Positions 11,617 through 23,300 of a stretch of DNA of 64,000 nt are shown here, in pieces (the first letter of the stretch is position 1; the number at the start of each line of letters is the position of its first letter). Made by a program: the position numbers and the translations under genes. The notes beneath the pieces were generated by a model, which did not search any database, had not been told where the DNA came from, and was given only the letters and a program-made list of their open reading frames with translations. Source of the stretch: Pleurodeles waltl (taxonomy: Eukaryota; Chordata; Amphibia; Caudata; Salamandridae); NCBI RefSeq assembly GCF_031143425.1, contig NC_090440.1, positions 340,693,844-340,757,843 of the forward strand, written 5' to 3'.

Positions 11617-14600
11617 TGTAGGAAGTTGGCTCTGTATATACTATCTCAAAGTGAGAGATAGTGTGCACAGACTCCAAGGGTTCCCCTTAGTGGTTGATAG
11701 TGGCAAAATTAGAGAATACTAATGCTCTATTTTGTGGTAGTGTGGTTAAGCAGTAGGCTTATCAGAGGGAAGTGTTAAGCATGTGTTGTACACACACAGG
11801 CAATAAATGAGGAACACACACTCAAAGACTTTACTCCAGGCCAATAGGTTTTTATATAGAAAAATATATGTTCTTACTTTATTTGAGGAACCATAAGATT
11901 CAATTTTGAGATAAGTATATCAAATGCAAGGTACTTCACACAGGTAAGTATAGAACTTTGATTTAAAACAGTAGTACACACAGTTTTGGTTAAAATGGCA
12001 AATAGCTATTTTAAAAGTGGACACTGCAAAAATCAGCAGTTCCTGGGGGAGGTAAGTTTTGGTTAGTTTCCCAGGTAAGTAAAGCACTTACACAGTCAGT
12101 CTCCTGGGCATAGGCAGCCCACTGTTGGGGGTTCAAGGCAACCCTGAAGCCACAACACCAGCAACACAAGGCTGGTCAGGTGCAGAGGTCAAGGGAGGGC
12201 CCAAAAAACATAGGTGCCTATGAAGAACAGGGGTGCTCCGGTCCTAGTCTGCTAACAGGTAAGTACCTGTGTCTTTGGGGAGCAGACCAGGGGGATTTTA
12301 TAGAGCACTGGGGGAACACACACAAGCACACAAAACATACCCTCAGCCGCACAGGGGTGGTGGGGTGCAGTGTGCAAAGTAGGCGTCGGATTTGCTATTG
12401 ACAGCAATGAAGGGACCCGGGGGTCACTCTGGTTATGCAGGCAGGGCACAGGGGGGCGTCTGAGGCCAGCCACTGACTGGGCTAGGATGAGGGCTACCTG
12501 CTAGTCACCCCTGCACTAGTAGGTAGTTCCTCTTGGTCCTGGGGTCTGCAGGTGCAGTGTTTGGTCCAGACGTTGGGTTCCTTTGTTATAAGGCAGTCGC
12601 GGTCAGGGGGATCCTCTGGATCCTCTATGCAGGCATCGCTGTGGGGGTGCAGGGAGGTCAACTCAGGGTGTCCACGTCATTGGAGTTGCCTGGGAATCCT
12701 TTCTGCTGTGTTGGTTGTCCTGGACTCGAGCCCGGGGCGTCGGGTGCAGAGTGTGAAGACTCACGCTTCTGGCAGGAAGTGAGAGTCTCTTTAAAGTTGC
12801 TTCTTTGTTGCAAGTTTGTTTCTGTTTCTGGACAGAGCTGCTGTCCTTTGGAGGCTCTTGGTCCTTTAGGTTCAGGTCAGTCCTCTAAGTCCTCAGAGAT
12901 CGCTGTTCCCACCGAATGTGTCGCTGTTCAGGTTCGTTGAGTCTGGAGATAGGCAGGTAGGGCTGGTGCCAAGTCAGTTGGTGTCTCCATCGTCTCTGCA
13001 GGGCTTTCAGGTTGGCAGTCCTTCTTCTTGTTGTAGGTTGCAGGAATCTGATTTCCTGGGTTCAGGGTCGACCCTAAATACTCAATTTAGGGATGTACAA
13101 ATCAATTGTTGACAGTGCACCACTCTCAACAAAATTCATAGAGTCCAAAATAAGTCCATTTTATATCTTCTCTTTATTCTACTTATCTTTCTTTATAGTA
13201 GCCCAGACATCACAGTAAAACACAGCCAATGCTTTTCATCCATAAACGGACTTCTTCAGGGCCTTAGATTCAATGTAAGGTAAGCATACATATTCATGTT
13301 GCGAACCGAACATCCAGTGCATTACACCACACAAGCTTACGTTCAGGCATCAGCAACTACGTAGTCACCACATTCCTCACTCCTGCAACAGCAGTATAAC
13401 AATATTTTACTGTGATGTCTGGGCTATTATAAAGAAAGATAAGAAGAATAAAGAGAATATATAAAATTGACTTATATTGGACTCTATGAATTTTGTTGAG
13501 GGTAGTGCACTGTCAACAATTGATTTGTACATTTTCCCTTATAGGGTTGCACCTAGGCAGCAGGCTTTTGAATGTGTGCACACTGTTTTCCAAATTGAAC
13601 GTTGTAATATTTAATAGGTGATAGTGGTTAGGTGCAAGGAGTTATAGCCCTCTGCCTTCTTTCGGATAATCAATTTAAGGATGTGTTTAGGTCTGGGGGG
13701 CAGTAGCCAATGGCTACTGTCCTTGAGGCTGGCTACACCCTCTTTGTGCCTCCTCCCTGTGGGGAGGGGGGCACATCCCTAATCCTATTTGGGGAATCCT
13801 CGAAAGCAAGATGGATGATTTCCTAAGGCAGGGGTCACCTCAGGACACCTTAGGGGCTGTCCTGGCTGGAGGGTGACCCCTCTTTGTTTTCCTCATTATC
13901 TCCTCCAGACTTGCCGCCAAAAGTGGGGGCTCTATCTGGGGGGCGGGCATCTCCACAAGCTAGAGTACCCTGGGGCATTGTAACACCAGGCCTTAGCCTT
14001 TGAGGCTCACTGCTAGGTGTTACAGTTCCTACTGGGGAGAGGAGCAGGCTTTGTTTCTGGCCTCAGAGAGCACAAAGGCCATGGGATCAGAAACTCGTCT
14101 CAGTGGCAGGCTGGCACAGACCAGTCAGTCCTATATTGAAGGATTGGGTAAAATACAGGGTCATCTCTAAGATGCGCTCTGTGTGCATTTATTTATTAAA
14201 TCCAGCACTGGCATCAGTGTGGGTTTATTATTCTGAGAAGTTTGATACCAAACTTCCCAGTATTCAGTGTAGCCATTATGGAGCTATGGAGTTCGTTTTG
14301 ACAGACTCCCAGACTATATACTTAATATGGCCACACTGCACTTAAAATGTCTAAGAATGGACTTAGACTCTGTAGGGGCATATTGCTCATGCATCTATGC
14401 CCTTACCTGTGGTGTAGTGCACCCTGCCTTAGGGCTATAAGGCCTGCTAGAGGGGTGACCTACCTATGCCACAGGCAGTATTTTGTGTGCATGGCATCCT
14501 AAGGGGGATGCCATGTCGACTTTGCCCTTTTAATCCCACCAACACACACAATCTGCAATGGATGGCAGTGTGCATGTGTTAGGTGAGGGGTCCCTTAGGG

Positions 14601-14844
14601 TGGCACAACACATGCTGCTGCCCTTAGGGACCTTCCCTGGTCACAGGGCCCTTGGTACCACTTACAAGCGACTTATCTGTGTGCCAGGGGTGTGCCAATT
14701 GTGGAAACAATGGTACATTTTTAGTGAAAGAACTCTAGTGCTGGGGCCTGGTTAGCAGGGTCCCAGCACACTTCTTAGTCAAGTCAGTATCAATGTCGGG
14801 CAAAAAGTGGGGGGCTAACTGCCACAGGGAGCCATTTTCCTACA
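11617..14844 (+). mobile_element. Solo-LTR-like element 1 (3.2 kb), copy A
   Basis: The element begins TGTAGGAAGTTGGCTC, ends CCATTTTCCTACA and is flanked by the 5 bp direct repeat GGCGT at 11,612-11,616 and 14,845-14,849. TG...CA ends, short inverted termini (TGTAGGAA/TTCCTACA) and a 5 bp target duplication fit a solo LTR of a Gypsy-like retrotransposon. At 3.2 kb it is very long for an LTR, and it encodes nothing visible. An AATAAA signal lies near 11,801. It contains a nested foldback element (13,093-13,532) and interrupts the hAT frame. From memory the sequence resembles an abundant newt repeat. Confidence 0.75.
13093..13532. mobile_element. Nested foldback (MITE-like) element inside LTR-like element 1, copy A
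   Basis: The first 54 bases, starting ATGTACAAATCAATTG, match the reverse complement of the last 54 with 2 mismatches. Weaker pairing extends the arms to about 128 bp (13,093-13,221 with 13,404-13,532). The insertion, plus about 138 bp to its right, is bracketed by the near-direct repeat TCAATTTAGGG (13,082-13,092) and TCAATTTAAGG (13,670-13,680). The centre carries GACTTCTTCAGGGCC. No ORF is present. Confidence 0.75.
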
Positions 14845-14849
14845 GGCGT

Positions 14850-16193
14850 GCCAACTGCAGCCTTTTTTGGGATATGTGTGCCTACCACAGCAGCGTCTGG
14901 GGAGGAACCTGGGAGCAGCACTCTCACATCAACAGCACCACCCCAACCTAAGCCCAAGACCATGTCTGTCAGTGAGGCAGCCACTGCAATCATGGTGAAG
15001 CTGACGAACAGTGATGCAAAGTAGTACCCAATAATTTCAGGAAACAAAGCAAAGTGGAAAGAAGCCAGCAATGGTAGATCTTCCTGAAGTTGGAGCAGAA
15101 CATAGTTTGAGAGTCCTGCAGAGCAAGAACCTCCTTCTTTAGGAATCAATGGCTCCCAGATTTCCAGCAAGAAAAAGGAAGGCTACTACTCCATCATCTC
15201 CCTCAAGTACCAGTTCTGATGACGATGATAGGGACATTGAGTAAACCCCGGCAGACTCTAGCAGACATCGGGAGAGGCAAGGAAAAAGAAAAGTTTCAGA
15301 AAACCTTAGAATCATTGAAGGAGATGATGATGAGGATGATGATGATGATGATGAATCGGTCATTTTGGAAGCTGGCACAGAGGAATCCCGCATTACTATT
15401 GAACCTACTCCAATGGATGTGGCACAGGCAGCACAGCCAGCTCCTATATTTGCAAGGCCTCAGCAGAGACCTGCACCAATCCCTACATCATAAGAAGTAT
15501 GCACTGAAATGTGGCTATGGGCACACGCACCTACCTCCAGTTTTTCTTCAGGCATTGGAATTGGCCCAGTAAGAAAGTACTCCTCTCCAGTTTGGGGCTT
15601 TTTTGCAATTAGCAAACTGCCAGAGAACATTGCAATATGTTCCATTTCCCACGTGATCATGCAATCCGATGGAAGGAGCACCTTAAAATAATTGCTGAAC
15701 TTGGATCTGGTGGTGATGGTGAGGAGAGCTAGGAAACATCTGCTACAACTAGTCAAGTCACAGTGGAAGGTGAGGTAGAAGAGAATGACTTCCTCATAAA
15801 AAGCAGTCCTGTCCCCAGCAGTGTGACAGACTCACCCACCTCAACAACCTCAGAATGGCACAGGAAGACTCAGAGTCAGATGAAGACACCAAGGCATACA
15901 GTGATTGCACCATGATGCACTATATGTCTACCCCCACCTACATCTCAAAAGTTGCCTGTGTCATTGGCTCTTGAAAAGTAGAAAGTTCAGGCTACTATTA
16001 TGGGCATATTTAGGCAGGAGGGTCCCTATGATCGCAACCACCCAATGGCACGTATGTACAATGGGAAGGTGGAAAAAATATTAGCGCTGGCCCTCCTCTC
16101 TTTTTCTTTTGTGGAAGGAATGCTATTCTTAGAGTTTATAGCAGCCATCCACCAGAATTGGTAGGTTCAAAGTTGGACCTATTTTCCAGAGTT
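14850..16193 (+). pseudogene. hAT transposase relic, main part, copy A
   Basis: This continues the frame interrupted by element 1. Recognisable parts in order are: an acidic GAT-repeat stretch near 15,323-15,355; a decayed BED-zinc-finger-like block (SSPVWGFFAISKLPENIAIC) near 15,570-15,650 in which the second Cys is Ser; and a hAT catalytic-region block (LALLSFSFVEG) near 16,085-16,120 followed by the remains of the SRTYF motif. Many stops and frame changes separate the blocks, most of them shared with copy B. Homology to copy B ends near 16,193; copy B continues about 80 bp further with hAT-like coding sequence. Confidence 0.65.
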
Positions 16194-16360
16194 GCTGTGT
16201 CTGAATGGCTGTGACCCAGAGGTTTCCAAATTGGATTTCTTGCCACGGACAATAGCAGTAACATAGTCAAGGTCATGGCAAACAGTGGCTGTTTTTAGGG
16301 TCATGTGTTTGGCGCTTTGCATCAACCTAGTTGTGCAAGACTCAAAAAAGAAGACATAGA
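16194..16360. other. Copy A-specific sequence of unknown origin
   Basis: These bases follow the break in homology to copy B. No gene or clear element is visible. Confidence 0.4.
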
Positions 16361-16679
16361 CCCTCATCACGACCCTGGCCGTCCGAAGACCACCAGGGCT
16401 GCCATGGCATTGTCATTGTCAAATGGCCGGCAGTGAATACTGGCAAATTAGGAGTTTGGCGGAAGCCAAGCCACCGAGCCTTCAACTGTCCCGCCACATT
16501 ACCGCGTTCCACCGGCTGAAAGTGAGCATCTCCAGCACAGTGGAAGGCATGATACCGCTAGCGGTATCATGAGGCAGGAGACTGCCCGCAATTTTCTGGT
16601 GGTCGCACTGCCAGAAAGAACTGGTGGTCTTACACCCTGGCGATAGGAATAAGCATTCCTGTCACCAGGATAGACTTGC
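16361..16679. mobile_element. MITE remnant, Harbinger-like, present only in copy A
   Basis: It starts with CATCACGACCCTGGC, close to the left end of the hairpin element at 60,691 (CATTACGACCCTGGC). Internally it has a perfect 24 bp palindrome at 16,548-16,571 (half-site CATGATACCGCT). The right end abuts LTR-like element 2. It is probably an older or truncated relative of the GC-rich hairpin family in this window. Ends and target duplication are not clear. Confidence 0.45.
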
Positions 16680-19347
16680 TGTAGGAGGTTGGCCTGGTGT
16701 GTGCTAGGTACCTATAATACTTACATCTTACACAAGGTTCAGTTATCCCTTATTATGGTAGTGTAGGCAGTGTCTAGAAGTCAGGCTCTCTAGAGGTAGC
16801 TGTGGGTGAGCAGCCAAGGCTTATCTAGAAGACATGTAAAGCTCATGCAAAACCAGTGTAGTCACAGAGTACTCATACACATGAAAGAAAATACTCATTG
16901 TTACAAAAATAAAGTTACTTTATTTTGGTGACATAATGACCAAAAATACAATAGAGACTACACTTCCTTAGGAGGTAAGTAATACACACATTATATACAC
17001 TAGTATGCAGAAATAGGCATGTAATCAGTTAAAAACAGTGCAATTAGTGAAAATCACAATAGTTATAAATGGGCCTGGGGGAGCACAAACCATATACTAA
17101 GAAAGTGGAATGCGAAAGTCGGTCTGCCACCTAACCAAGTGTAGTGTGTAAAGGGGAGCTGGAAGTACTAAAAAACCCCAAAGGTAAGTACCACAACCCA
17201 CTCCAGTGACCAGGAAAGCAGGAGTAAATCACAATAACTTTCCCAGAACGCACACAGAAATGAGAAGAATAATTATGCAAAACCCAGAAGAGGCTGCAGT
17301 GGACTCCTGAACAATAAGTCCTGTGGAAGAAGGAGACCAAGTCCAAAAAGCACAGAAGAGTCCAGGAAGAACAGGAGCCCCTGCTAACCAGGATGAAGGT
17401 GCAAAAGGAGAACCACTGGTGAAGAAGAAAAGAAGAAAACTGCACCCAAGAAGACAAAGTTGGGTTCCTGGAGGGTACAAGTGATGTTCCATGCCGGGTG
17501 GAGGATTGTAGTTGGGTTTGCTTCGTTAGAGTCTGCAAATAAGCCTTTGCACACACAATGCTCACGGTTAGCAAAAAATGTCTCTGCCCGGGACCAGGAA
17601 GGACCAAGTGGACTCTACCCAGGAGGGGGATTCAGAGGGGGCTCTCAGCAAGTCAGAGAGCCCACAGAAGACCTGCAAGTGCACACAGGAGTCCCACAGC
17701 ATAGGGACAAGAAAGTTGCAGGAGAGGCCGATGCAGCACTACGAGAAAGTCTCCCACGCCACTGGAGAACCACTCAGGAAGGGTACTGACTTGTGTGGGG
17801 AGGCAAGTTCTTACCTCCACCAAAGTTAGATAGTTCGGGACCACTTCAGTCTACCACCAAAGATGCCGGATCCACACAGCTCAGTAGGAGAGGGGATCCA
17901 CGCAGCAAGTTGTCATTGCAATTGGTGACTGCAGAATCAGGGGAGTGACTCCTTCACCCCAAGGGAGATTCCTTTGCTCTTCTGATGCAGGCTGAAGATG
18001 GGCTGTATTCAGAGAATGCATGACCGTGAAACAGTTGCAGTTGCTGGCAGGAGCCGGAGATACAATGTTGCAGAAGGCATCTTCGTTCTTTGTTGCAACT
18101 TGTAGAGTTCCTTCCTGGAGGGTCCAGATGCAATTTCTTCAGTGAGAAGACAAAGTGGAGGATTCAGAGGATTCCTGCTGGAGTCTTGCATTCTGAATCT
18201 GAGGTACCACCCAAAGGAGAGGCCCTAAATAGCCCTGAAAGGGGGATTGGTCACTTAACCAGGTAAGCACCTATCAGGGGAGGGCTCTGACCTAACCTGC
18301 TGGCACTGGCCACTCATATGCTCCCAGAGTTCCCTGCCAACCTTGAATCCAAGATGGCAAAACCCAGGGACCCTCTGGAGGAGCTCTGAGCACCACCCCT
18401 GGGATGGTGATGGATAGGGGGGTTGTCACTCCCCTTTCCTTTGTATAGTTTTGCACCAGAGCAGGGACTGGGGAGTCCTTGAACCGGTGTAGACTGGTTT
18501 ATGCAAGGAGGGAACCAAATGTGCCCTTCAGAGCATTTCCAGTGTAACACATCTCTCCCAAAGGAAATCCTTTGTTGTTCCTTCCTGAGCTCAAGTGTTT
18601 CAAGCAACATCAGGGCAGAAACCTGTCTGTGAGGTGGAAGCAGCTGGTGGTGCCTGGAAAACCTCAGAAGGATGTAATAGGAATACTAGGTGTCCTCTAA
18701 GGAGACCCCAGAGTGCATGGAATCATACACCCAATACTTGCAGAAGTCTTGGGGTATGATTCCAACATGTTTGATACCAAACATGTCTGTGTTCAGAGTT
18801 ACTATTTTGTAGCTGGATATAGGTAGTGAGCTATGTCCAGTACACGTGTAAAATGGCGTCCCCCCACTCACAAAGTCTTGGAAAATGTTCCTGGAGGTCG
18901 TGGGGGCACCACTGCTAGTGCAGGGGTGCCCTCACACACAGGTATTTTGCACCCGGCCCTCAGGGTTGGAGGGCCTGCTATAGAGGTGACTTATAGGTGA
19001 CCTGGTGCAGTGAAAATGGCAGTGAAAGGGTGCTTGTACCTTTTCACGCAGACTGCAATGGCAGTCCTGCAGAAGCCTTTGCATGATCTCCCTATGTGTG
19101 GCACAATATATGCTGTAGCCCATAGGGATCCCCTGGAACCCCAATGCCCTGGGTACCAAGGTACCATATACTAGGGACTTATAAGGGTGTACCAGTATGC
19201 CATTTGTGGTTGAAATACAGAGCTTTGGGAGAGACAGCATAATCACTGGGGTCCTGGTTAGCAGGATCGCAGTGAACACAGTCAACCACACTGATATAAG
19301 ACAGAAAATGGGGGTGACCATGCCAAGAAAGAGGGTACTTTCTTACA
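16680..19347 (+). mobile_element. Solo-LTR-like element 2 (2.7 kb), copy A
   Basis: It begins TGTAGGAGGTTGGCC and ends GGTACTTTCTTACA. The termini resemble those of element 1, but the interior is unrelated. The region near 16,903 reads AAATAAAGTTACTTTATTTT, a polyadenylation signal inside a near-palindrome. No coding capacity is visible; the open frames in it are chance. I see no convincing target duplication (CTTGC on the left, CTCTC on the right). In copy B the first 370 bp or so are missing. Confidence 0.65.
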
Positions 19348-19610
19348 CTCTCACACACATCCACATACCCTCACATCTGCACTCACACACTTCTACACGC
19401 AACCAAACACCCCCCCACTCACGCAGGCAAAGGTGACACATACACCCATTCACACTGATAAACAAACATAAACACTGCATACACTCACGCATTCACTCCC
19501 CTCTCCCGCCTCCCCATGCACATACTTACATTCACAGACACCCCCCTGCACTTCATACACGCACTTACCCGCTCTCCCCATCCACTTACACAAACACTCA
19601 CCTGGAGGGG
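19348..19610. repeat. CA-rich low-complexity stretch, copy A (empty L2 site)
   Basis: Irregular CACTCACACA-type sequence with no gene. Near 19,470 it reads AAACACTGCAT uninterrupted. This is the pre-insertion state of the site where copy B carries the L2 LINE. Confidence 0.8.
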
Positions 19611-19902
19611 ACGGGTCCTGGTGCTTCAGCCGCTGGCAGCGCCTCACCATCTGGACACCGCCACACCGTAGTACGGATTGTAATACGTTCTGCAGTCTCT
19701 TTTTGGTGTGGCGGTACCTGTGGTGGTACTGTCTCTGCCCCACCACCGCCAGCACAACTGGTCTCAAAATTTCACCTCATTTTGTGCGGAAGTCAGAGAT
19801 CATTCATATTAGGGTGGTCTTAAGACCGCCAGGACTAGCAGTATTATGGCACCCACAGCGTCAGTGGTCTTTGGAAAAGACCACCGAAGTCATGATCAGG
19901 GC
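19611..19902. mobile_element. MITE remnant with hairpins, copy A
   Basis: It contains short inverted repeats such as GGTGGTCTTAAGACCGCC (near 19,812) and GTGGTCTTTGGAAAAGACCAC (near 19,863). It ends AAGTCATGATCAGGGC, similar to the right end of the hairpin element (AATCATAATCAGGCCC). Probably an old member of the same broad MITE group. Confidence 0.4.
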
Positions 19903-20093
19903 TGTAGTCTGCAACATACTGACCACTTGCAGACAAATCTGCACTCATTCCAGCCATTCTTAAAATGTCTGGAAGCAGTTGCTGATTATTCAGCATGGTA
20001 AAAGGAAATGCTGCTAAGTGTGTGTTTGCTGCATTGCTTCCTTTGGTCCTTCTTCTTTACTTTATAATAGAGTTATTGTTTTTCAATGCACAG

Positions 20094-20260
20094 GCCTTGC
20101 TCTTATTCGTCTTCTACACAAACAAAACTTGGTGAAAGCTCAATACTCCAGCTTACCTTATGGGCCATTTGAGCCTCGCAGCCATGAGCGATGGACATTT
20201 TGTGAAGAATGGATATGCACCGTCCAATTTGTCAATACAGTATTATTTTCCTTCTTTTAG
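20094..20260 (+). other. Exon-like ORF, unrecognised, copy A
   Basis: An acceptor-like TTTTTCAATGCACAG precedes an open frame encoding peptides such as LALIRLLHKQNLVKAQYSS and PRSHERWTFCEEW, ending at TAG 20,258-20,260. The copy B counterpart (59,432-59,598) differs at one base, CGA versus CGT, which is synonymous. The surrounding 450 bp or so is also unusually similar. I do not recognise the protein. It may be a relic exon of a host gene or repeat sequence that is open by chance. Confidence 0.3.
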
Positions 20261-21381
20261 CAATCATAATTTTAAGAACTGGGTGGGTGAACTTCAATCC
20301 TCCATAATTTGTATTTTTCAAACCTAAAACACAGAACATATAGAAATATATTATCTTGGGTCTCTCTGGGGCTAAAGACTGTTTGCAATGCACTTAACTG
20401 AACTGTTTCTGTCAGAACTCCAGGTAGACCATCCCTTGAGGTCACTGAATATCTCCCTATGACTGTAGTGTACCAAAGCAGAAGAGCAGAGAAAGACATA
20501 TACCAGGAAAGAACAACTATAGGTTGAGCACGGGAACAGGATAGTGAAGGCAGAGCAACCTTAGTGTGAAGAAATAGAGAGAAAACCAGTAATAGACGAC
20601 ACACTGGTTACCACTAAGATTGTACACAGATAAGGCTCAGAACTTCCCACAGTAGCAGGGATTGTCAAAACCTCAAAGCAGATAATCATCGTACAAGCCC
20701 CACAAAAGGGAGTCAGCAGCAGTGATTCTGTCTCTGAATCCTTGGGCACAAACAAGGATTGTTCTTACATACTTGAGATAAGCCCTTGTGGGTCCAGCTG
20801 GAGACACAGTGGCAATACCTGGAATACAGCAATGGCTCACTGTTACAGAGAAAGCACTTCAGGCTACATACAGCACAAGACAAAGGTTGGGGCGAGAATT
20901 GCCTCCTGGAAACCATGAGCCAACCCCTGTACAAAGGATAACACTTATACACAGGTGAGGATTAATAGTACACTAATCTGACACAATAGCCCAAGAGGAA
21001 AATACAGAGCAAGCACTAAAAAGGAGCCTAAGAACTGTAGCTAATATTTCAGGAGCAGGTCATGCAAGGTACAAAACCGGATTTGTCTGGTGTGACTCAA
21101 GTCATTGTGCAGCAGATATTGTGCCTCATTCCAGGGAGGTGTGGAGTTGGTAACTCTTGATGTGCAACCAGGACTGTCTAGGGCAACTGAAGTCATTGCA
21201 CCCTAGACGTTATGCCTCCCACCAGGGAGTGGTGGATTTGGTAACTATCTTTATCTTGGAGCGCCTGGCTGGGCACCACTATGAACAGCATGTATCCCAG
21301 AGTAACCCTCCCGCCCATGCTTGGCAGACCAGAGTCTGCTCCGGAAGACATTGTGTGTGTACCCCTGAGTGAACTACCCGA
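20261..21381. other. Noncoding stretch before the L1 relic, copy A
   Basis: No convincing gene. The open frames here are short and lack family signatures. It holds the diverged two-unit tandem repeat at 21,084-21,262. Confidence 0.5.
21084..21262. repeat. Diverged tandem repeat, two units of about 91 bp, copy A
   Basis: Both units have the order TGTCT, then AAGTCATTG, then TGCCTC, then CCAGGGAG, then GGTAACT. The second begins near 21,175. Copy B keeps both, with its second unit followed by the hairpin element. Confidence 0.65.
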
Positions 21382-23300
21382 GTGATGGCCAGATTTCTAT
21401 TTGTCAACTATTCCCTATTCAGCTGTTATCACCATGCCACCATATGGGTGAATGGGCAACATACTAAACTCATTGCATTACAGCAAGATACTCAGCAGGG
21501 CTGTCTTGTGTCCCGGCTCTTTTTTGCGCTGGTGGGGGAGTCATTGGCGATTTGCCTTTGGCAGGCTCCGGACACTGCAAGCATCCCATTCGGAGGGTGA
21601 GAACACATGGTTCTGCCGTATGCTGATGACCTTATGTTGACCCTGATGGAAGTAGTAACCACCCTCCCAACAGTGGTGTAGAGGTTGCAAAAGTTTGAAC
21701 TGGCCTCGAGCTACAAGATCAATATGGCCAAATCACAGGCGTGTAACCTTACTGTTCTGCCACAACATTTTTAGCAACTGCTGGGCCTGGCCTTTTTTCA
21801 ATTGTCATCTCAATCTATTCAATACTTTTGCCTTACCATCCCTAACTCCTTGCAAACCTGTACCCGTTGTAATTGGCTGCCCTACTGCAGAGCCATATTG
21901 GAGGAACTTTGCCGGTGGAAGTCGCTACATTTTTCCTAGCCGGGGCAAGTGAATGTGGTAAAAATGAATATTCAACCTCAGCTGCTTTACCTTATTCAGG
22001 CCCTTCACACCCCCATCCTGGAAGATGACATTCAATATTTGCAAAGGAATCTCCAATCCTTTCCTTGGAAGGTAAAACAGCCCTGCATCTCTAACACATT
22101 GCTCATGTTCTCCAGAAATCGTGGTGGCCTTGCTTGTCCCAACCTCCTAGATTATTACCGGGCAACCTACCTACACTTTATTTCTGAATGGGTGATCAGA
22201 GAGAGACAAAAAAAAGGTTTCCATATGGAAAAAGCAGTGGCCTGCAGAACACTATGTGACCTGACCTAGTGACTGAAGGGACATCGCCTTTGCAGCTCAT
22301 ATCTGGTGACCCCTACCTGGACATGACTGGTGATACAGGACAGGTTGGCAGTTGAAGGTGGCTTGACCAAAGTTCCATCCCCCAAAACTCCCATAGCCTG
22401 CAATCCCGATTTTATGCCTGCACTTTGTTTAAGGTCCTTCCCGGATTAGGATAAGGGTGAATGAGGGACAATGCAAGACCACTTACGTCTTCAAAGGGCA
22501 GACGATAAAATCTTTTGAGCAATGCAAGGTAGATTTCCACATCCTCAACAGACCTTGACACCAATACTCTCTATGCCACTGGGAGCTTTCTTGAAAGGTA
22601 GATTCCTGATATTCCAGACGTATAGTGTCTGTCATAAAACAATCTTGCCTACTCCCTAGCCACCCTTATCAGGTGAAATGGAAGTTGGACAGCGAGGCAG
22701 GCATTACATAGAAACAGTTGGAACTTATGTCGTGCGAAATCCCCAAAACACATAGGAGTATCTTGCATCAGAAAATGGCTTACAAGATTCTATTCCAATG
22801 GTACTACTCCTTGAACCATCTGCACGCCATGTTCCCTGTGGCCTCGGCTGCTTGTTAGAGATGTGGGGTGCAGGAGGGAGATTCTCATCATATCTGGTGG
22901 CCAAGCCCTCACCTCACAGTTCTTTGGAAGGAAGACCTGGGCCTTATCAAAAACACTTTGGGGTTTCGGATCCATGCAGACAACTGCACGATCATCCTAG
23001 GTATTTGCCCAGCAGTACTCAAAGCTTTGACGCACATGGACTGGTATCTGGTCCAACACATGATGGGTGTGGCAAAACAGCTCATAGTCTTGGCCCGGCA
23101 GGCCACCGCTCCTGTCTAAGAAATTCAAGTGGGCCTGCTTGATTATATGTCTCAGATGGAAAACTTCTATTCTTAGCCATCCCAAATGAATGCCCTCAAC
23201 CTGTTTGACTGATTTTACCATAGGGCAGTTCTAAAACCTATTTGTAACAGATTGGCTGTTACACGCAATCCCACTATTCACGCAGGGTTGAGAGACAGCC
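21382..23300 (+). pseudogene. L1/Tx1-type LINE reverse transcriptase relic, 3' part, copy A
   Basis: This is the 3' portion of an L1-clade ORF2. Visible reverse-transcriptase blocks are VNGQHTK then TQQGCLVS (the GTRQGCPLS box) near 21,480-21,515, LPYADDLM (YADD box) near 21,613, then VNVVKMNIQPQLLYLIQAL near 21,950 and GGLACPNLLDYYRATYL near 22,125. A C-terminal zinc-knuckle-like block follows (C-stop-RCG near 22,850, where TAG replaces Trp). Stops and frameshifts interrupt the frame, and the C-stop-RCG lesion is shared with copy B. No endonuclease domain is visible upstream, so the copy looks 5' truncated or very decayed. Confidence 0.8.

Noticed and set aside
14790..15170. 126-codon minus-strand ORF with hydrophobic stretches, considered as a membrane protein
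   Set aside because: It is antisense to the hAT relic and follows the plus-strand codon pattern there.
15322..15363. GAT/GAG trinucleotide tract as an independent microsatellite of interest
   Set aside because: It encodes an acidic run inside the hAT relic and varies by one unit between copies, which is ordinary slippage.
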